A stretch of DNA of 64,000 nucleotides. It comes from AC-49 sp963817035. GTDB lineage: Bacteria; Actinomycetota; Thermoleophilia; Solirubrobacterales; Solirubrobacteraceae. This document shows, piece by piece, positions 39,419 through 48,020 of the stretch (positions are counted from its first letter, which is position 1; each line of letters opens with the position of its first letter). A program made the translations under genes and the position numbers. Where the stretch lies: the NCBI GenBank assembly GCA_963817035.1, contig CAWFMM010000004.1, positions 1,116,001 to 1,180,000 on the forward strand, read 5' to 3'. The notes under the pieces are model-generated. The model had not been told where the DNA came from, ran no database searches, and was given only the letters and a program-made list of their open reading frames with translations.

Positions 39419-40108
39419 ATGAGGCTCTTCATTGACACCGGGTCCGTCACCGAAGTCGAGCGCATCGCCGCATGGGGCGTGCTCGCCGGGGCGACCACCA
39501 ATCCGTCGCTGCTGGCCAAGGAGCAGGGCGATCCGGGCGAGGCGATCAAGCGCATCGCCGATCTCGTCGATGGCCCCACGTCGGCCGAGGTCGTCTCGCG
39601 CGACGCCGCCTCGATGATCCGCGAAGGACATGCCCTGCGCACGCTGCACGAGCACATCGTCGTCAAGGTTCCGTTTTCCGAGGCGGGCCTCGAGGCGACC
39701 GAGGCGCTCTCGAGCGAGGGTATCCCGGTCAACATGACGCTGGTCTTCAGCGCCACGCAGGCACTGCTCACCGCCGAGGCGGGCGCGACGTTCATCTCCT
39801 GCTTCATGGGCCGCCTCGACGACATCTCGGTCGACTCGACCGCGGTCGTTGCCGAGATCGTCGAGACGCTGCGGCCGGGCGGCTACACCGCGCAGGTGCT
39901 CGCCGCGTCGATCCGCCATCCGACCCACGTCGTGACCGCCGCGTCGCTCGGCTGCGAGGTTGCGACGATCCCGGCCAAGGTCTTCGACCAGATGCTCAAC
40001 CACCCGTTGACGACGTCCGGCATCGACACGTTCGAGGCCGATTGGCATGCGCAGCCCAAGCTCGGCCAGTGGCTCGACGCGCTCGTGCAGGCCCAGCCCG
40101 TCGGCTGA
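39419..40108 (+). CDS. Transaldolase / fructose-6-phosphate aldolase family
   Basis: This 229-residue member of the short transaldolase (TalC/Fsa) group is a cytosolic TIM barrel that transfers or cleaves dihydroxyacetone units in the pentose phosphate pathway. The Schiff-base lysine is Lys83 in IVVKVPFSEAG. Other landmarks are LFIDTGSVTEVERIAAWGV, GATTNPSLLAKEQG (residues 24-37), VNMTLVFSATQALLTAEAGA and SCFMGRLDDI. An ATG at 39419 is used because the 12 extra residues upstream lie within folP and a TACGCT -10 box sits 7 bases before it. Transaldolase or aldolase activity cannot be separated by sequence alone. Confidence 0.88.
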   Translation: MRLFIDTGSVTEVERIAAWGVLAGATTNPSLLAKEQGDPGEAIKRIADLVDGPTSAEVVSRDAASMIREGHALRTLHEHIVVKVPFSEAGLEATEALSSEGIPVNMTLVFSATQALLTAEAGATFISCFMGRLDDISVDSTAVVAEIVETLRPGGYTAQVLAASIRHPTHVVTAASLGCEVATIPAKVFDQMLNHPLTTSGIDTFEADWHAQPKLGQWLDALVQAQPVG

Positions 40109-40113
40109 CGAAG

Positions 40114-40119
40114 TAGGCT
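40114..40119 (+). promoter_or_regulatory. -10 box TAGGCT of rho
   Basis: It lies 82 bases before the rho GTG, giving a 5' leader of about 75 nt. Rho leaders are often autoregulated, but no specific structure is evident here. Confidence 0.45.
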
Positions 40120-40201
40120 CATAGAAGTACGCGTCGCCCGGCCGCTGTTCCCAACGCGGTCGGACGCCCACCGACGAATCCCCCACAGAAAGAGGACCAC
40201 C

Positions 40202-41614
40202 GTGTCCGTATTGAGCCGCTCCGCCCTCGAGGGCAGCCCCCTGTCCGACCTGCACACGCTCGCCTCCGAGCTCGGTCTGGACGGTTTCCGTCGTCTGCGT
40301 AAGGCCGACCTGATCAACGCGATCATCGAACGGACCGGGGGAGACCCGGCGCCGGAGCCCGAGCCGTTTGGCGCTGTCGCGGGCGCCGAGTCGAGCTCCG
40401 ACGGCGAGTCGAGCTCCGACGACGAGGCCGACGACGCTCCTGCGCCGGCCCGCCGCGCCCGTGGTGGCCGGGGCCGCACCCGCCGAGTCCGCGACGCCGA
40501 TTCCGACACCGACTCCGATTCGGAGACCGACACCGACGCTTCGAGCGATGACGCCGACGAGGCGCCCCGCGCGCCGCGTGGCCGCTCCCGTCGCTCGTCC
40601 GCCGATCGTGCGCCCCGCGACAACGGCAGCAGCGACTCCGACGATTCCGCTCCGCGCGGTCGCTCGCGGCGCTCGCGTGGCGGCGGTGACGACTCCGAGG
40701 AGACCGGTCCCGAGACGCAGATCGAGGGCGTCGTCGAACTGCTCGGCAACGGATCGGGTTTCCTGCGCGTCTCGCCGCCCGAGCCGTCCGACGATGACGT
40801 CTACATCTCGGCCGCCCAGGTCCGTCGCTGCGAGCTCGTCTCCGGCGATGCGGTCGCCGGCCCGATGCGCCCGCCGCGGCGTTCGGAGCGCTACCCGTCG
40901 CTCGTCCGCGTCGACACGATCAACGGCCGCCCGGCCGACGAGGTCGCCGAGGGCACGCACTTCGACGATCTGCCCGCCGTCTTCCCGACCGAGCGCTTCG
41001 CGCTGGGCGCCGACGACGCGACCCTCAAGGCGATCGAGTGGCTGACCCCGGTCGGCCGCGGCTCGCGCGTGACGATCGTGGGCGCGGCTCGCTCAGGCAA
41101 GAGCGAGGCGCTGCGGCGTCTCGGTGTCGCGCTGAAGGCGATCGAGGGCATCGAGCTGAGCGTCGTGCTTGCCGGGGTGCGCCCCGAGGAGATCGGCGAA
41201 TGGACGGCCGCGGGGCTCGAGCCCACCGCGACCGCCGCGCTCGGCGCATCGGCTGACGCGCAGGGCCAGGCGATCGAGCGCTCGGTCGAGACGGCCAAGC
41301 GGATCGCCGCACGCGGCGGCCACGCCGTGGTTCTGATCGACGGCCTCGACGGCGCCCACCCGCCGGTCGCGCGCAAGGCGCTGGCCGCCGCACGGGCGAT
41401 CCGCGACGCGGGCTCCCTGACCGTGGTGGCGATCTCGTCGCAGCCGTTGGGTGGCGAGACCACGGTGATCGCGCTGGACGTCGCGCTGGCATCGACGGCA
41501 CGCTTCCCGGCGTTGGATCTCGTGGCGAGCGGAACGCTGCGGCCGGAGCTGCTCGTCGGAGACGCGGGCGCCGACGCGATCGCAAAGGCGCGCGCCGCGG
41601 CGCTCGCCGGGTAG
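40202..41614 (+). CDS. rho: Transcription termination factor Rho, divergent ATPase core
   Basis: This 470-residue Rho-like protein starts at a GTG behind AGAGGA. Residues 12-46 are the Rho_N helix bundle. Residues 60-170 are a low-complexity acidic/arginine insert typical of actinobacterial Rho. Residues 175-240 are the RNA-binding cold-shock-like domain (IEGVVELLGNGSGFLRVSPPE, DDVYISAAQVRRCEL). In the ATPase, Walker A reads GAARSGKS (about 296-303), the DERPEE motif is GVRPEE, and the Walker B to R-loop region is about 18 residues shorter than in E. coli Rho, lacking the canonical Q and R loops. RNA translocation is therefore doubtful. Confidence 0.78.
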   Translation: MSVLSRSALEGSPLSDLHTLASELGLDGFRRLRKADLINAIIERTGGDPAPEPEPFGAVAGAESSSDGESSSDDEADDAPAPARRARGGRGRTRRVRDADSDTDSDSETDTDASSDDADEAPRAPRGRSRRSSADRAPRDNGSSDSDDSAPRGRSRRSRGGGDDSEETGPETQIEGVVELLGNGSGFLRVSPPEPSDDDVYISAAQVRRCELVSGDAVAGPMRPPRRSERYPSLVRVDTINGRPADEVAEGTHFDDLPAVFPTERFALGADDATLKAIEWLTPVGRGSRVTIVGAARSGKSEALRRLGVALKAIEGIELSVVLAGVRPEEIGEWTAAGLEPTATAALGASADAQGQAIERSVETAKRIAARGGHAVVLIDGLDGAHPPVARKALAAARAIRDAGSLTVVAISSQPLGGETTVIALDVALASTARFPALDLVASGTLRPELLVGDAGADAIAKARAAALAG

Positions 41615-41622
41615 GGCGCGGT

Positions 41623-42138
41623 CTACGACCCGACCGGCATGTGGAACGTGAACATGCGTGCGGCGTCGATCCGCGCGTAGACCGGGCCGGTGTCGAGGAA
41701 CTCGGTCTCCCACTCAGGGCCGTAGCGCGGGACGTAGATGTCGAGCAGGGCGGAACGGAAGCCGGCCTGCTCGGCGGAGCGGATGTCGATCTCGACGGCC
41801 GCGCCGTGCACCGTGACCGCCAGTTCCTCCCCCGGCAGATGCGTGGCGCTGACATCGGGCCGCGCCCGGATGTGGCGAAAGCGCAGCGAGTCCGGCGACG
41901 AGCCGAAGTGAAACGAACCGCGGTAGAAGATCCCGTCGACCGGGCCGACAATCGGACGCCCGTCGGCGGTCGAGGTCGCCAGCGCCAACAACCGCATACC
42001 CGGTAGGGCCGCGCAGACCTCGGCGGCGCTCAGCCGCCGCTCGTCGGTGATGATCCGGCGCAGATGCGTGCCCGCCGCGGCGGCGCTGGCGTCCAGCAAC
42101 TCCTGCAGCGTGACGAGATCGGCCGGCGTCTCGTGCAC
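41623..42138 (-). CDS. Pyridoxamine 5'-phosphate oxidase family protein
   Basis: This 171-residue split-barrel flavin-binding protein of the PNPOx-like family has LLALATSTADGRPIVGPVDGIFYRGSFHFGSS (about residues 49-80), which forms the flavin-binding strands, then SLRFRHIRARPDVSATH and VHGAAVEIDI. Members bind FMN, F420 or heme. The substrate of this one is unknown; pyridoxal synthesis is unlikely because the PLP-specific residues are not evident. It is the second gene of a two-gene operon, starting 6 bases after the stop of the upstream hypothetical gene, and converges on rho. Confidence 0.8.
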   Translation of the reverse strand: MHETPADLVTLQELLDASAAAAGTHLRRIITDERRLSAAEVCAALPGMRLLALATSTADGRPIVGPVDGIFYRGSFHFGSSPDSLRFRHIRARPDVSATHLPGEELAVTVHGAAVEIDIRSAEQAGFRSALLDIYVPRYGPEWETEFLDTGPVYARIDAARMFTFHMPVGS

Positions 42139-42144
42139 GAACTG

Positions 42145-42609
42145 CTACCGCGGTACGTAGGCGACGCGGCCCCAGCTCGGTTCCGGCGCGAGCTCGACGG
42201 GCTCGCCGTCGCGCTCGGGCTGGACGTAGCGGAAGCTGTTGGTGGCGGCGTCGAAGTGGATGTCGAGCTCGTCTTCCTTGACCCGCTGGTCCAGCCATGC
42301 ACTGCGGAAGACCAGGCGCCGCAGCCAGTGCACGAGTGAACGGTCGCTCGGGCCGACGAGCTCGGGCCAGCAGTCGTTGACGTGCTCGCCGAGCGCGCTC
42401 GCGGGGTCCTGGATCTCGCCGTTGACGGCCAGGTTGACGAGGTCCTCGAGTTCGTGGGGCTCAAGCCGCCCACCGACAAACCCGAGTTTCAGAGCGGCCT
42501 GCTCGCAGCGCTCGGCGAAGTCGCGCTCGTTGAACGTGAAGCGCAATTCGCCGTACTCGAGGACGAAGTCCTCACCAGAGTTGTAGTTGCCGCGGCGTGT
42601 GGAATCCAT
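42145..42609 (-). CDS. Hypothetical protein, no recognised domain
   Basis: This 154-residue soluble acidic protein has no signal peptide or membrane helix. It begins MDSTRRGNYNSGEDFVLEYGELRF and contains a mixed helical middle (EQAALKLGFVGGRLEPHELEDLVNLAVNG) and a C-terminal HFDAATNSFRYVQPERDGEP. No motif is recognised. It is followed at 6 bases by the split-barrel protein gene, with which it is probably co-transcribed. A minus-strand TAGGAT (42641-42646) is a possible -10 box, giving a leader of about 25 nt. It diverges from the response-regulator gene. Confidence 0.7.
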   Translation of the reverse strand: MDSTRRGNYNSGEDFVLEYGELRFTFNERDFAERCEQAALKLGFVGGRLEPHELEDLVNLAVNGEIQDPASALGEHVNDCWPELVGPSDRSLVHWLRRLVFRSAWLDQRVKEDELDIHFDAATNSFRYVQPERDGEPVELAPEPSWGRVAYVPR

Positions 42610-42746
42610 GAGAGAGCGCCCGGGTCACGGGCACGTCGGCATCCTAGTCACGAACCCTTCACTCGCGGGTGACCTGACAGGCGTCTTGCAGCCGCGTCGC
42701 CGATCTGGGCGGGGGCGAGTTTTTTGAATCCCCGACCTAGGTGGTC

Positions 42747-43466
42747 ATGACCGCAGCCGCCGCCACCATCCTGGTCGTCGAGGACGACGACGCGACCCGC
42801 ACGTTCCTCGCCGACAACCTGTGCGCCGACGGCTACGAGCCGCTCGTCGCCGACTCCGTGCGGGAGGCGCGGCGGCTGCTCGAGAGCAAGTTCCCCGACC
42901 TGGCGATCATCGACCTCGGGCTGCCCGACGGCTCGGGCCTCGACCTCGTCCGCTGCATCCGCGACGCCGACGGCGTGGCCAGCCGCATCGACCCGCGCAC
43001 ACCCGTCGTCGTGATCAGCGGCCGCGCGGGGGAGCTCGACCGCGTGCGCGGATTCGAACGCGGCTGCGATGACTACGTGTGCAAGCCGTTCTCGTACCCC
43101 GAGCTGCGCGGGCGCCTGGCCGCGGTCCTGCGCCGCTCGGACTTCCGCCCGCACTCCGGGCGCCTGCGGATCGGCGAGCTGATCATCGACCCGGCGTCGC
43201 GCGAGGTCATCGTCCACGGAGCGCGCGCCGATCTGTCGCAGAAGGAGTTCGCGCTGCTGCGTGCGCTGGCGGCCGAGCCCACGCGCGTCTTTACCAAGGA
43301 AGAGCTGCTGCGCTCAATCTGGGGCTATCGCTCGATGGGCACCACGCGCACGCTGGACTCCCACGCCTGCCGGCTGCGCCAGAAACTGGCGATCAACGGT
43401 GATCGCTTCGTCGTCAACGTGTGGGGGGTCGGCTACCGACTCGTCGACGGACCGGTGACGCGATGA
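42747..43466 (+). CDS. OmpR/PhoB-type response regulator
   Basis: This 239-residue two-domain regulator has a receiver domain (residues 7-120) with acidic pocket EDDD (12-15), phosphorylation site Asp56 (AIIDLGLPDGSG) and Lys113 (VCKPFSY). The C-terminal winged helix (about 130-233) contains LSQKEFALLRALAAEPTRVFTKEELLRSIWG and VNVWGVGYRLVD. It binds DNA as a dimer once phosphorylated by the kinase encoded next (ATGA overlap). I use the ATG at 42747 rather than the GTG at 42741. Its position before cpaB and the Tad genes suggests pilus control, but no target site is visible. Confidence 0.9.
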   Translation: MTAAAATILVVEDDDATRTFLADNLCADGYEPLVADSVREARRLLESKFPDLAIIDLGLPDGSGLDLVRCIRDADGVASRIDPRTPVVVISGRAGELDRVRGFERGCDDYVCKPFSYPELRGRLAAVLRRSDFRPHSGRLRIGELIIDPASREVIVHGARADLSQKEFALLRALAAEPTRVFTKEELLRSIWGYRSMGTTRTLDSHACRLRQKLAINGDRFVVNVWGVGYRLVDGPVTR

Positions 43467-44182
43467 GCTCGCTCGGTGCCTTCGGATGGCCGCTCGGCGC
43501 GTTGGGGATCCTGCTCGCGCTGCGCTACCGGATCGAGCTCCTGCGTCGCCGCGAGCTCGTCGCGCGCGCGTGCCACGAGCTGCGCGGCCCGCTCGCCGCC
43601 GCGACGCTGGCCCTGCATGCGGTCTCGCGTCACGGCGACCTGCCGGTGCGCCGCGTCGGGGCGATTGAGCTCGAGCTGCGCCGCGCGGGGATGGCCCTCG
43701 ACGACCTCGCCGCCGCTCGCAGCGGCAAGCGGACGGCCGACAGCGACGAGCCGGTTGACGTCTGTGACCTGCTCGCGTGGCAGATCGACACGTGGACGGC
43801 GGTCGCGCGGGCCTACGGCTGCGAGGTCCGGCTCGTCGAGCCGAGCGTCCTGATGCTCGTACGCGGCGACCGCGTGCGCCTGGCCCAGGCGACGTCGAAC
43901 CTCGTCGCCAACGCGATCGAGCACGGCTCGGGGGCGATCCTGCTGACCGCGCGGCCGCTCGGTGACCGGGTGCGGATCGAGGTCTCAGACGAGGGCCCGG
44001 GCCTGCCGGCCCCGGTCGCCGAGCTCGTCGGCAAGCCTCGCGGGGGCCGCGGCCACCGTGGGCGCGGGCTGGCGATCACGTCGGACATCGCGGTTCGTCA
44101 CGGCGGGCGCCTGTCGGCCGCGCCGAGTGGGCGCGGGGCGTGCCTGGCGATCGAGTTGCCGGCGCTGATCGGCGTGGCATGA
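43463..44182 (+). CDS. Short sensor histidine kinase without an extracytoplasmic domain
   Basis: This 239-residue kinase starts in a four-base overlap with the regulator gene. One hydrophobic segment (residues 7-20) leads at once to the H-box, His38 in ACHELRGPLAAATLALH. The ATPase domain has N-box NLVANAIEHG (about 157-166), G1 SDEGPGLPAP and a G2-like GGRGHRGRGLAI. There is no periplasmic loop, HAMP or PAS domain, so the signal must come from the membrane, the cytosol or a partner protein. Partner specificity is clear from the overlap; the stimulus is unknown. Confidence 0.85.
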   Translation: MSSLGAFGWPLGALGILLALRYRIELLRRRELVARACHELRGPLAAATLALHAVSRHGDLPVRRVGAIELELRRAGMALDDLAAARSGKRTADSDEPVDVCDLLAWQIDTWTAVARAYGCEVRLVEPSVLMLVRGDRVRLAQATSNLVANAIEHGSGAILLTARPLGDRVRIEVSDEGPGLPAPVAELVGKPRGGRGHRGRGLAITSDIAVRHGGRLSAAPSGRGACLAIELPALIGVA

Positions 44183-44198
44183 CCGCGGTCGCCTCGCG

Positions 44199-44894
44199 GT
44201 GAGCCCGCGCCGCCGAGCGATTGTGCTCCTCGCGCTCGCCGCAATCCTGGGCGTCCTCGCCGCCTCGGACGTCTCGCGGCGCGAGGCCGCGCTGCGGCGC
44301 GGCCTCGGCCCCACGGTCGCCGTCGTTGTCGCGCGCGAGGCGCTGCCCGCGGGCACGGCGCTTGCCGCCCGCCACCTGGCGGTGCGCGAGGTGCCGGCCC
44401 GTTTCGCGCCCGCGCGGGCGTTTCATCGCGGCCGGCAGGTGTTCGGGCTGCACACGATGGTCGCCGTCGCGGCCGGGTCCGACCTCGAGCCCGAGATGGT
44501 CGGCACCGGCGACGGCCCGGCGCCCGCGGCGGGACCGCCGCTGGGGCGCGGCCAGCGCGTCGCCCAGCTCGTCGCCTCGGGCTCGGCGCGCGAGATCCCG
44601 GTCGGCGGGCGCGTCGACGTGCTCGTCACTCGTGACGCGGCGAGCGGCAGCGGCAACGGCTCGACGACTCTTGCCGTCGCCGATGTGCAGGTGCTCGCAG
44701 TCTCTGCGGCGACCGCTGACGACCCCGGGCCGCACGTCGCGGTCGAGCTCCGGGTCAGCGTCCGTCAGGCCGTCTATCTCGCTGCCGCGCAGAGCTTCGC
44801 TCGCGATATCCGCCTGCTCCCGCGCCCCGTGGGGGAGAGCGGTGACGACGCCGCGGGGCTCGCGGTCGGCTCGGCGCTGCCCACGACCGGCTGA
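44199..44894 (+). CDS. cpaB: CpaB/RcpC-type Flp pilus assembly protein (SAF domain)
   Basis: This 231-residue membrane-anchored protein has one N-terminal helix (AIVLLALAAILGVLAA) and a SAF domain (GPTVAVVVAREALPAGTALAARHLAVREVPARFAP, about residues 37-72). The RcpC/CpaB domain follows (IPVGGRVDVLVTRDAASGS, TTLAVADVQVLAVS). In Tad/Flp systems CpaB sits across the envelope and helps assemble the pilus. The GTG start lies 17 bases after the kinase stop, so one transcript may cover the regulator, kinase and cpaB. The tadABC genes lie 3 kb downstream on the same strand. Confidence 0.82.
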   Translation: MSPRRRAIVLLALAAILGVLAASDVSRREAALRRGLGPTVAVVVAREALPAGTALAARHLAVREVPARFAPARAFHRGRQVFGLHTMVAVAAGSDLEPEMVGTGDGPAPAAGPPLGRGQRVAQLVASGSAREIPVGGRVDVLVTRDAASGSGNGSTTLAVADVQVLAVSAATADDPGPHVAVELRVSVRQAVYLAAAQSFARDIRLLPRPVGESGDDAAGLAVGSALPTTG

Positions 44895-44977
44895 CGGGAG
44901 GCAGTTGCAGACGGACACCGTTTGCCGAACGACGCTCAAGTTGGCCGCGACCGGTCCGATATCCCGGGTCGAGCCAG

Positions 44978-46429
44978 ATGTCTTCACGTTCCTCCCGAAA
45001 GATCCTCACCACCCTCGGCGCCTGTGCGCTCGTCGGCGCCTGCGTTCCCGGCAGCGCCGCAGCACGCGTCCCGATGACCATGCGCAGCATCGTCACGGTC
45101 CACCAGGCCGGCGAGCGACCGGTCTCGGTGCTCACGACGATGGCCACCCGCGCGGCGCTCAAGGTCACCGCGCACTTCCCGGTCGTCAAGGCGGTTCTGC
45201 CGCTGACCGTGGGCGTCGGCGACAAGATGACGATCCTTGGCCACAACTTCGTCGCCGGCAAGGGCCGCGACACCGTCGTCTTCCAGAAGATCGGCTCGGC
45301 CGCGGTGTTCGTCCAGGCGGCCACGGCGACGACGACGAAGATCACCGTCGTCATCCCGGCCAAGCTACTTCCGTTCATGTACGGCAAGACCCCGGGGACC
45401 GCGGTGCCCACGAAGTTCCGGCTGCGCGTGCTGGCCAAGCGCTTCTCGCAGTCCTACACGAGCTCGCGGCTGTCGCCCACGATCAACCCGACCTCGACCA
45501 CCACCATCACCCCGGCCGCACAGAGCTGCCCCGTGCTCGCCAAGGCCAATCCGAATGCTGACCAGGACGCCGACGGTATGGCGAATGTCCTGGAGCTCAA
45601 GTACGGGACCGACCCGTGCAATCCCGACACCGACGGTGACGGAGTCACCGACGGCTACGAGTACTACGCGGCGCTTGACCTCAACGGCAGCGCCTATCCC
45701 TACCCGGCCACCAAGCCGTGGCCCAACCCGCTGGATCCCAGCGATGCGAACGATGACTTCGACGGCGACGGCCTGCGCATGTCGCAGGAGTTCGCCCTCT
45801 GGCGCTACGTCAGCGGCCGCTACCCGCTCGCTGTCTACAGCGACGGCACCCAGAACACCGGCGGCACCCAGCCCGTCACCAGCCCGCTGATGGCGACGCT
45901 CGACCTCGACGGCGACGGCAACCTGACCGACGACGAGCGCGACGCCGACGGCGACGGCCTCTCGAACATGGTCGAATACAACTACACCGGGACGCAGGCT
46001 TGGTGGAAGGGCGGCCCCTACTCGACCGAGCTTCCGTACAGCATCCGTCACTTCTCCGACCTGAACCCGACCAATCCCGACAGCGACGGCGATGGGATTC
46101 CGGACGGTCAGGACGATCAGGACAACGACGGTTGGAGCAACTTCGAAGAGATGCAGCTCGGTCGCAACCGGACCGGTCTGCGCGTCCAGCCGTTCAACCC
46201 ATGCTTGCCCGATCCCAACGCGCTGACCTGCAGCCGCTGGATCCCGCTTGGCGGCCCGAGCACCGCTTGGCCGCCGTTCGACGGGAGCGAGCCGGTCGGC
46301 GACCCGTTCGCCACCCCGGCGGTCCCCGGCGCGGCGATCCCGTTCTCCTGGGGCCCGCCACCGAACATTCCTGCGAAGGCCACTCCCGGCTGGCTCGGCA
46401 ACGGCGGCCCGCAGGGCCCGCTGCCCTAA
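44978..46429 (+). CDS. Secreted protein with IPT/TIG-like domain and calcium-binding thrombospondin type 3 repeats
   Basis: This 483-residue exported protein has a signal peptide (residues 1-29, ending GSAAA-R). Residues 60-150 look like an IPT/TIG module (LTVGVGDKMTILGHNFV, AKLLPFMYG). From about 190 to 390 it carries aspartate-rich repeats such as NADQDADGMANVLELKYGTD, DTDGDGVTDGYEY, DFDGDGLRMS, DLDGDGNLTDDE and DSDGDGIPDGQDDQDNDG, the TSP3/EF-hand-like calcium pattern. A proline-rich tail follows. It probably becomes rigid in Ca2+ and acts in adhesion. Its place between cpaB and tadA suggests a pilus-linked surface protein, which is inference. Confidence 0.75.
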   Translation: MSSRSSRKILTTLGACALVGACVPGSAAARVPMTMRSIVTVHQAGERPVSVLTTMATRAALKVTAHFPVVKAVLPLTVGVGDKMTILGHNFVAGKGRDTVVFQKIGSAAVFVQAATATTTKITVVIPAKLLPFMYGKTPGTAVPTKFRLRVLAKRFSQSYTSSRLSPTINPTSTTTITPAAQSCPVLAKANPNADQDADGMANVLELKYGTDPCNPDTDGDGVTDGYEYYAALDLNGSAYPYPATKPWPNPLDPSDANDDFDGDGLRMSQEFALWRYVSGRYPLAVYSDGTQNTGGTQPVTSPLMATLDLDGDGNLTDDERDADGDGLSNMVEYNYTGTQAWWKGGPYSTELPYSIRHFSDLNPTNPDSDGDGIPDGQDDQDNDGWSNFEEMQLGRNRTGLRVQPFNPCLPDPNALTCSRWIPLGGPSTAWPPFDGSEPVGDPFATPAVPGAAIPFSWGPPPNIPAKATPGWLGNGGPQGPLP

Positions 46430-46465
46430 CCCGCGCTGAAGTCGTCACCCGCGTCATCGCGGGTA

Positions 46466-46471
46466 TAGCGT
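46466..46471 (+). promoter_or_regulatory. -10 box TAGCGT
   Basis: The box ends 7 bases before the ATG at 46479 of the amidase gene; TATAGC, overlapping it, is an alternative box. Confidence 0.45.
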
Positions 46472-46478
46472 GGGCTCG

Positions 46479-47900
46479 ATGAGCGATCTCGGTCCCACCT
46501 CATCCGCCCTCGAGCTCGCCGGTGCACTGCGCGCCCGCGAGCTCTCGGCCGTCGAACTGCTCGACGCGTGCCTCGCGGCCGTCGATGCGCACAACCCGAA
46601 GCTCAACGCCATCACGTGGCGCAACGACGACGCCGCCCGCGCGGCGGCCGTGGCTGCCGACGATCGGATCGCCGCCGGCGACGCAGCGCCGTTCCTCGGC
46701 GTGCCGATCCCGATCAAGGACCTGACCGCCGTCGAGGGCTGGCCGGTCACCTATGGCTCGAACGGTGGTCCCGAGGGCGTGGGGACGGAGTCCGAGCTGA
46801 TCGTCGAGGCGTTCGTGGGCGCCGGATTCGTGTTGTGTGGCCGCACGAACACGCCGGAGTTCGGCCTGATCACGGTGACCGAGAACAGCCGCTTCGGGAT
46901 CACCCGCAATCCGTGGGATCTCGACCGCTCACCGGGTGGCTCGTCGGGTGGCGCGGCGTCCGCGGTGGCCGGTGCGATGTTCCCGATCGCCCACGCGTCC
47001 GACGGCGGGGGCTCGATCCGGATCCCGGCGTCGTACTGCGGGCTCGTCGGCCTCAAGACGAGCCGCGGCCGCGTGCCTGGCCTGGCCCAGTCGTGGCTCG
47101 GTGCGGCAGTCAACGGCGTCGTGTCGCGCACCGTCGCCGAGAGCGCGGCGGTGCTCGACGTGACGCGCGGACCCGATCCACTCTCCTGGTACAGCGCGCC
47201 GGCGCCGCTGCGCCCGTTCGCCGACGAGGTCGGCGTCGAGCCCGGGTCGCTGCGCATCGGGCTGATGGCTCACGCGCCGATGGGCATCCCGACCGACCCG
47301 CAGTGCTCCGAGGCGGCCCGCTCGACGGCGGCGTTGCTGGCCGAGCTCGGCCACGAGATCATCGAGGTCGAGGTGCCGACGGTCTCCGAGGAGATGCTCG
47401 AGCCGTTCATCGTCCTGTCCGCCGCCGGACTCGGCGAGTACGAGGGCGTCGACTGGTCCAAGACCGACGCCCACATCCAGTACCAGCACGAGGCCGCCAC
47501 GCAGCACATCGGCGCCTTCTCCTACGCCGCGGCGGCGCAGACGCTCGAGCGGTTCTCGCGCCGCGCGGTCGCGAGCTGGAGCCGTGATTTCGACGTGCTG
47601 CTCACGCCGACCTCGGGCATCCAGCCGCCGGTCGCCGGCACGATCCTCGCCGCGCAACTCGCGGCGCCGGACGCGCCGACCTCGGAGGTCGTCGCCAGCG
47701 TGTCGTTCACGGCGTTCGGCAACATCACCGGCCTGCCGTCGCTGTCGCTGCCGTTGCACTGGACGCCCGAGGGCCTGCCGATCGGCGTCATGCTCACCGG
47801 CGCCCCGTTCGACGAGGTCACGCTCCTGCGCCTCGGCGCCCAGCTCGAAACCGCGCGACCCTGGGCCGGCCGCACTCCGCTGGCCGCGGGCGCCGCGTAG
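46479..47900 (+). CDS. Amidase signature family hydrolase
   Basis: This 473-residue cytosolic amide hydrolase has the Ser-cisSer-Lys triad: Lys80 in PIPIKDLTAV, the cis-Ser in GGSSGG (Ser155/156) and nucleophile Ser179 in HASDGGGSIRIPA. It has the normal length of the family and no GatB-type partner nearby, so it is more likely a general amidase than the GatA subunit, although GatA cannot be fully excluded. The ATG at 46479 follows a TAGCGT -10 box at 7 bases. A copy of the GGGGTC(A/T)GACCCC repeat follows the stop. The substrate is unknown. Confidence 0.88.
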   Translation: MSDLGPTSSALELAGALRARELSAVELLDACLAAVDAHNPKLNAITWRNDDAARAAAVAADDRIAAGDAAPFLGVPIPIKDLTAVEGWPVTYGSNGGPEGVGTESELIVEAFVGAGFVLCGRTNTPEFGLITVTENSRFGITRNPWDLDRSPGGSSGGAASAVAGAMFPIAHASDGGGSIRIPASYCGLVGLKTSRGRVPGLAQSWLGAAVNGVVSRTVAESAAVLDVTRGPDPLSWYSAPAPLRPFADEVGVEPGSLRIGLMAHAPMGIPTDPQCSEAARSTAALLAELGHEIIEVEVPTVSEEMLEPFIVLSAAGLGEYEGVDWSKTDAHIQYQHEAATQHIGAFSYAAAAQTLERFSRRAVASWSRDFDVLLTPTSGIQPPVAGTILAAQLAAPDAPTSEVVASVSFTAFGNITGLPSLSLPLHWTPEGLPIGVMLTGAPFDEVTLLRLGAQLETARPWAGRTPLAAGAA

Positions 47901-47918
47901 GGCCGCCGCGCTCCTGAT

Positions 47919-47962
47919 GGGGTCTGACCCCTCGTTGCGTGTGCAACTAGGGGTCAGACCCC
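47919..47962 (+). repeat. Short GGGGTC(A/T)GACCCC repeat pair, copy C
   Basis: GGGGTCTGACCCC (47919-47931) and GGGGTCAGACCCC (47950-47962) are separated by 18 bases that contain GTTGC/GCAAC. The core is shorter than in copies A and B. It sits between the amidase gene and tadA. Confidence 0.7.
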
Positions 47963-48020
47963 TTCGCGGACTCTTTCGCGGCGCTGGGGCGAATTCCGCA
48001 CCCCGGCGACCTAGAGAGGT

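Noticed and set aside
40380..40700. Possible repeat region
   Set aside because: It encodes the Asp/Ser/Arg-rich insert common in actinobacterial Rho, not a DNA repeat.
48012..48020. TAGAGAGGT before tadA as a leaderless -10 box
   Set aside because: It fits an AGAGAGG ribosome-binding site as well as a promoter, so it is not counted in the leaderless set.
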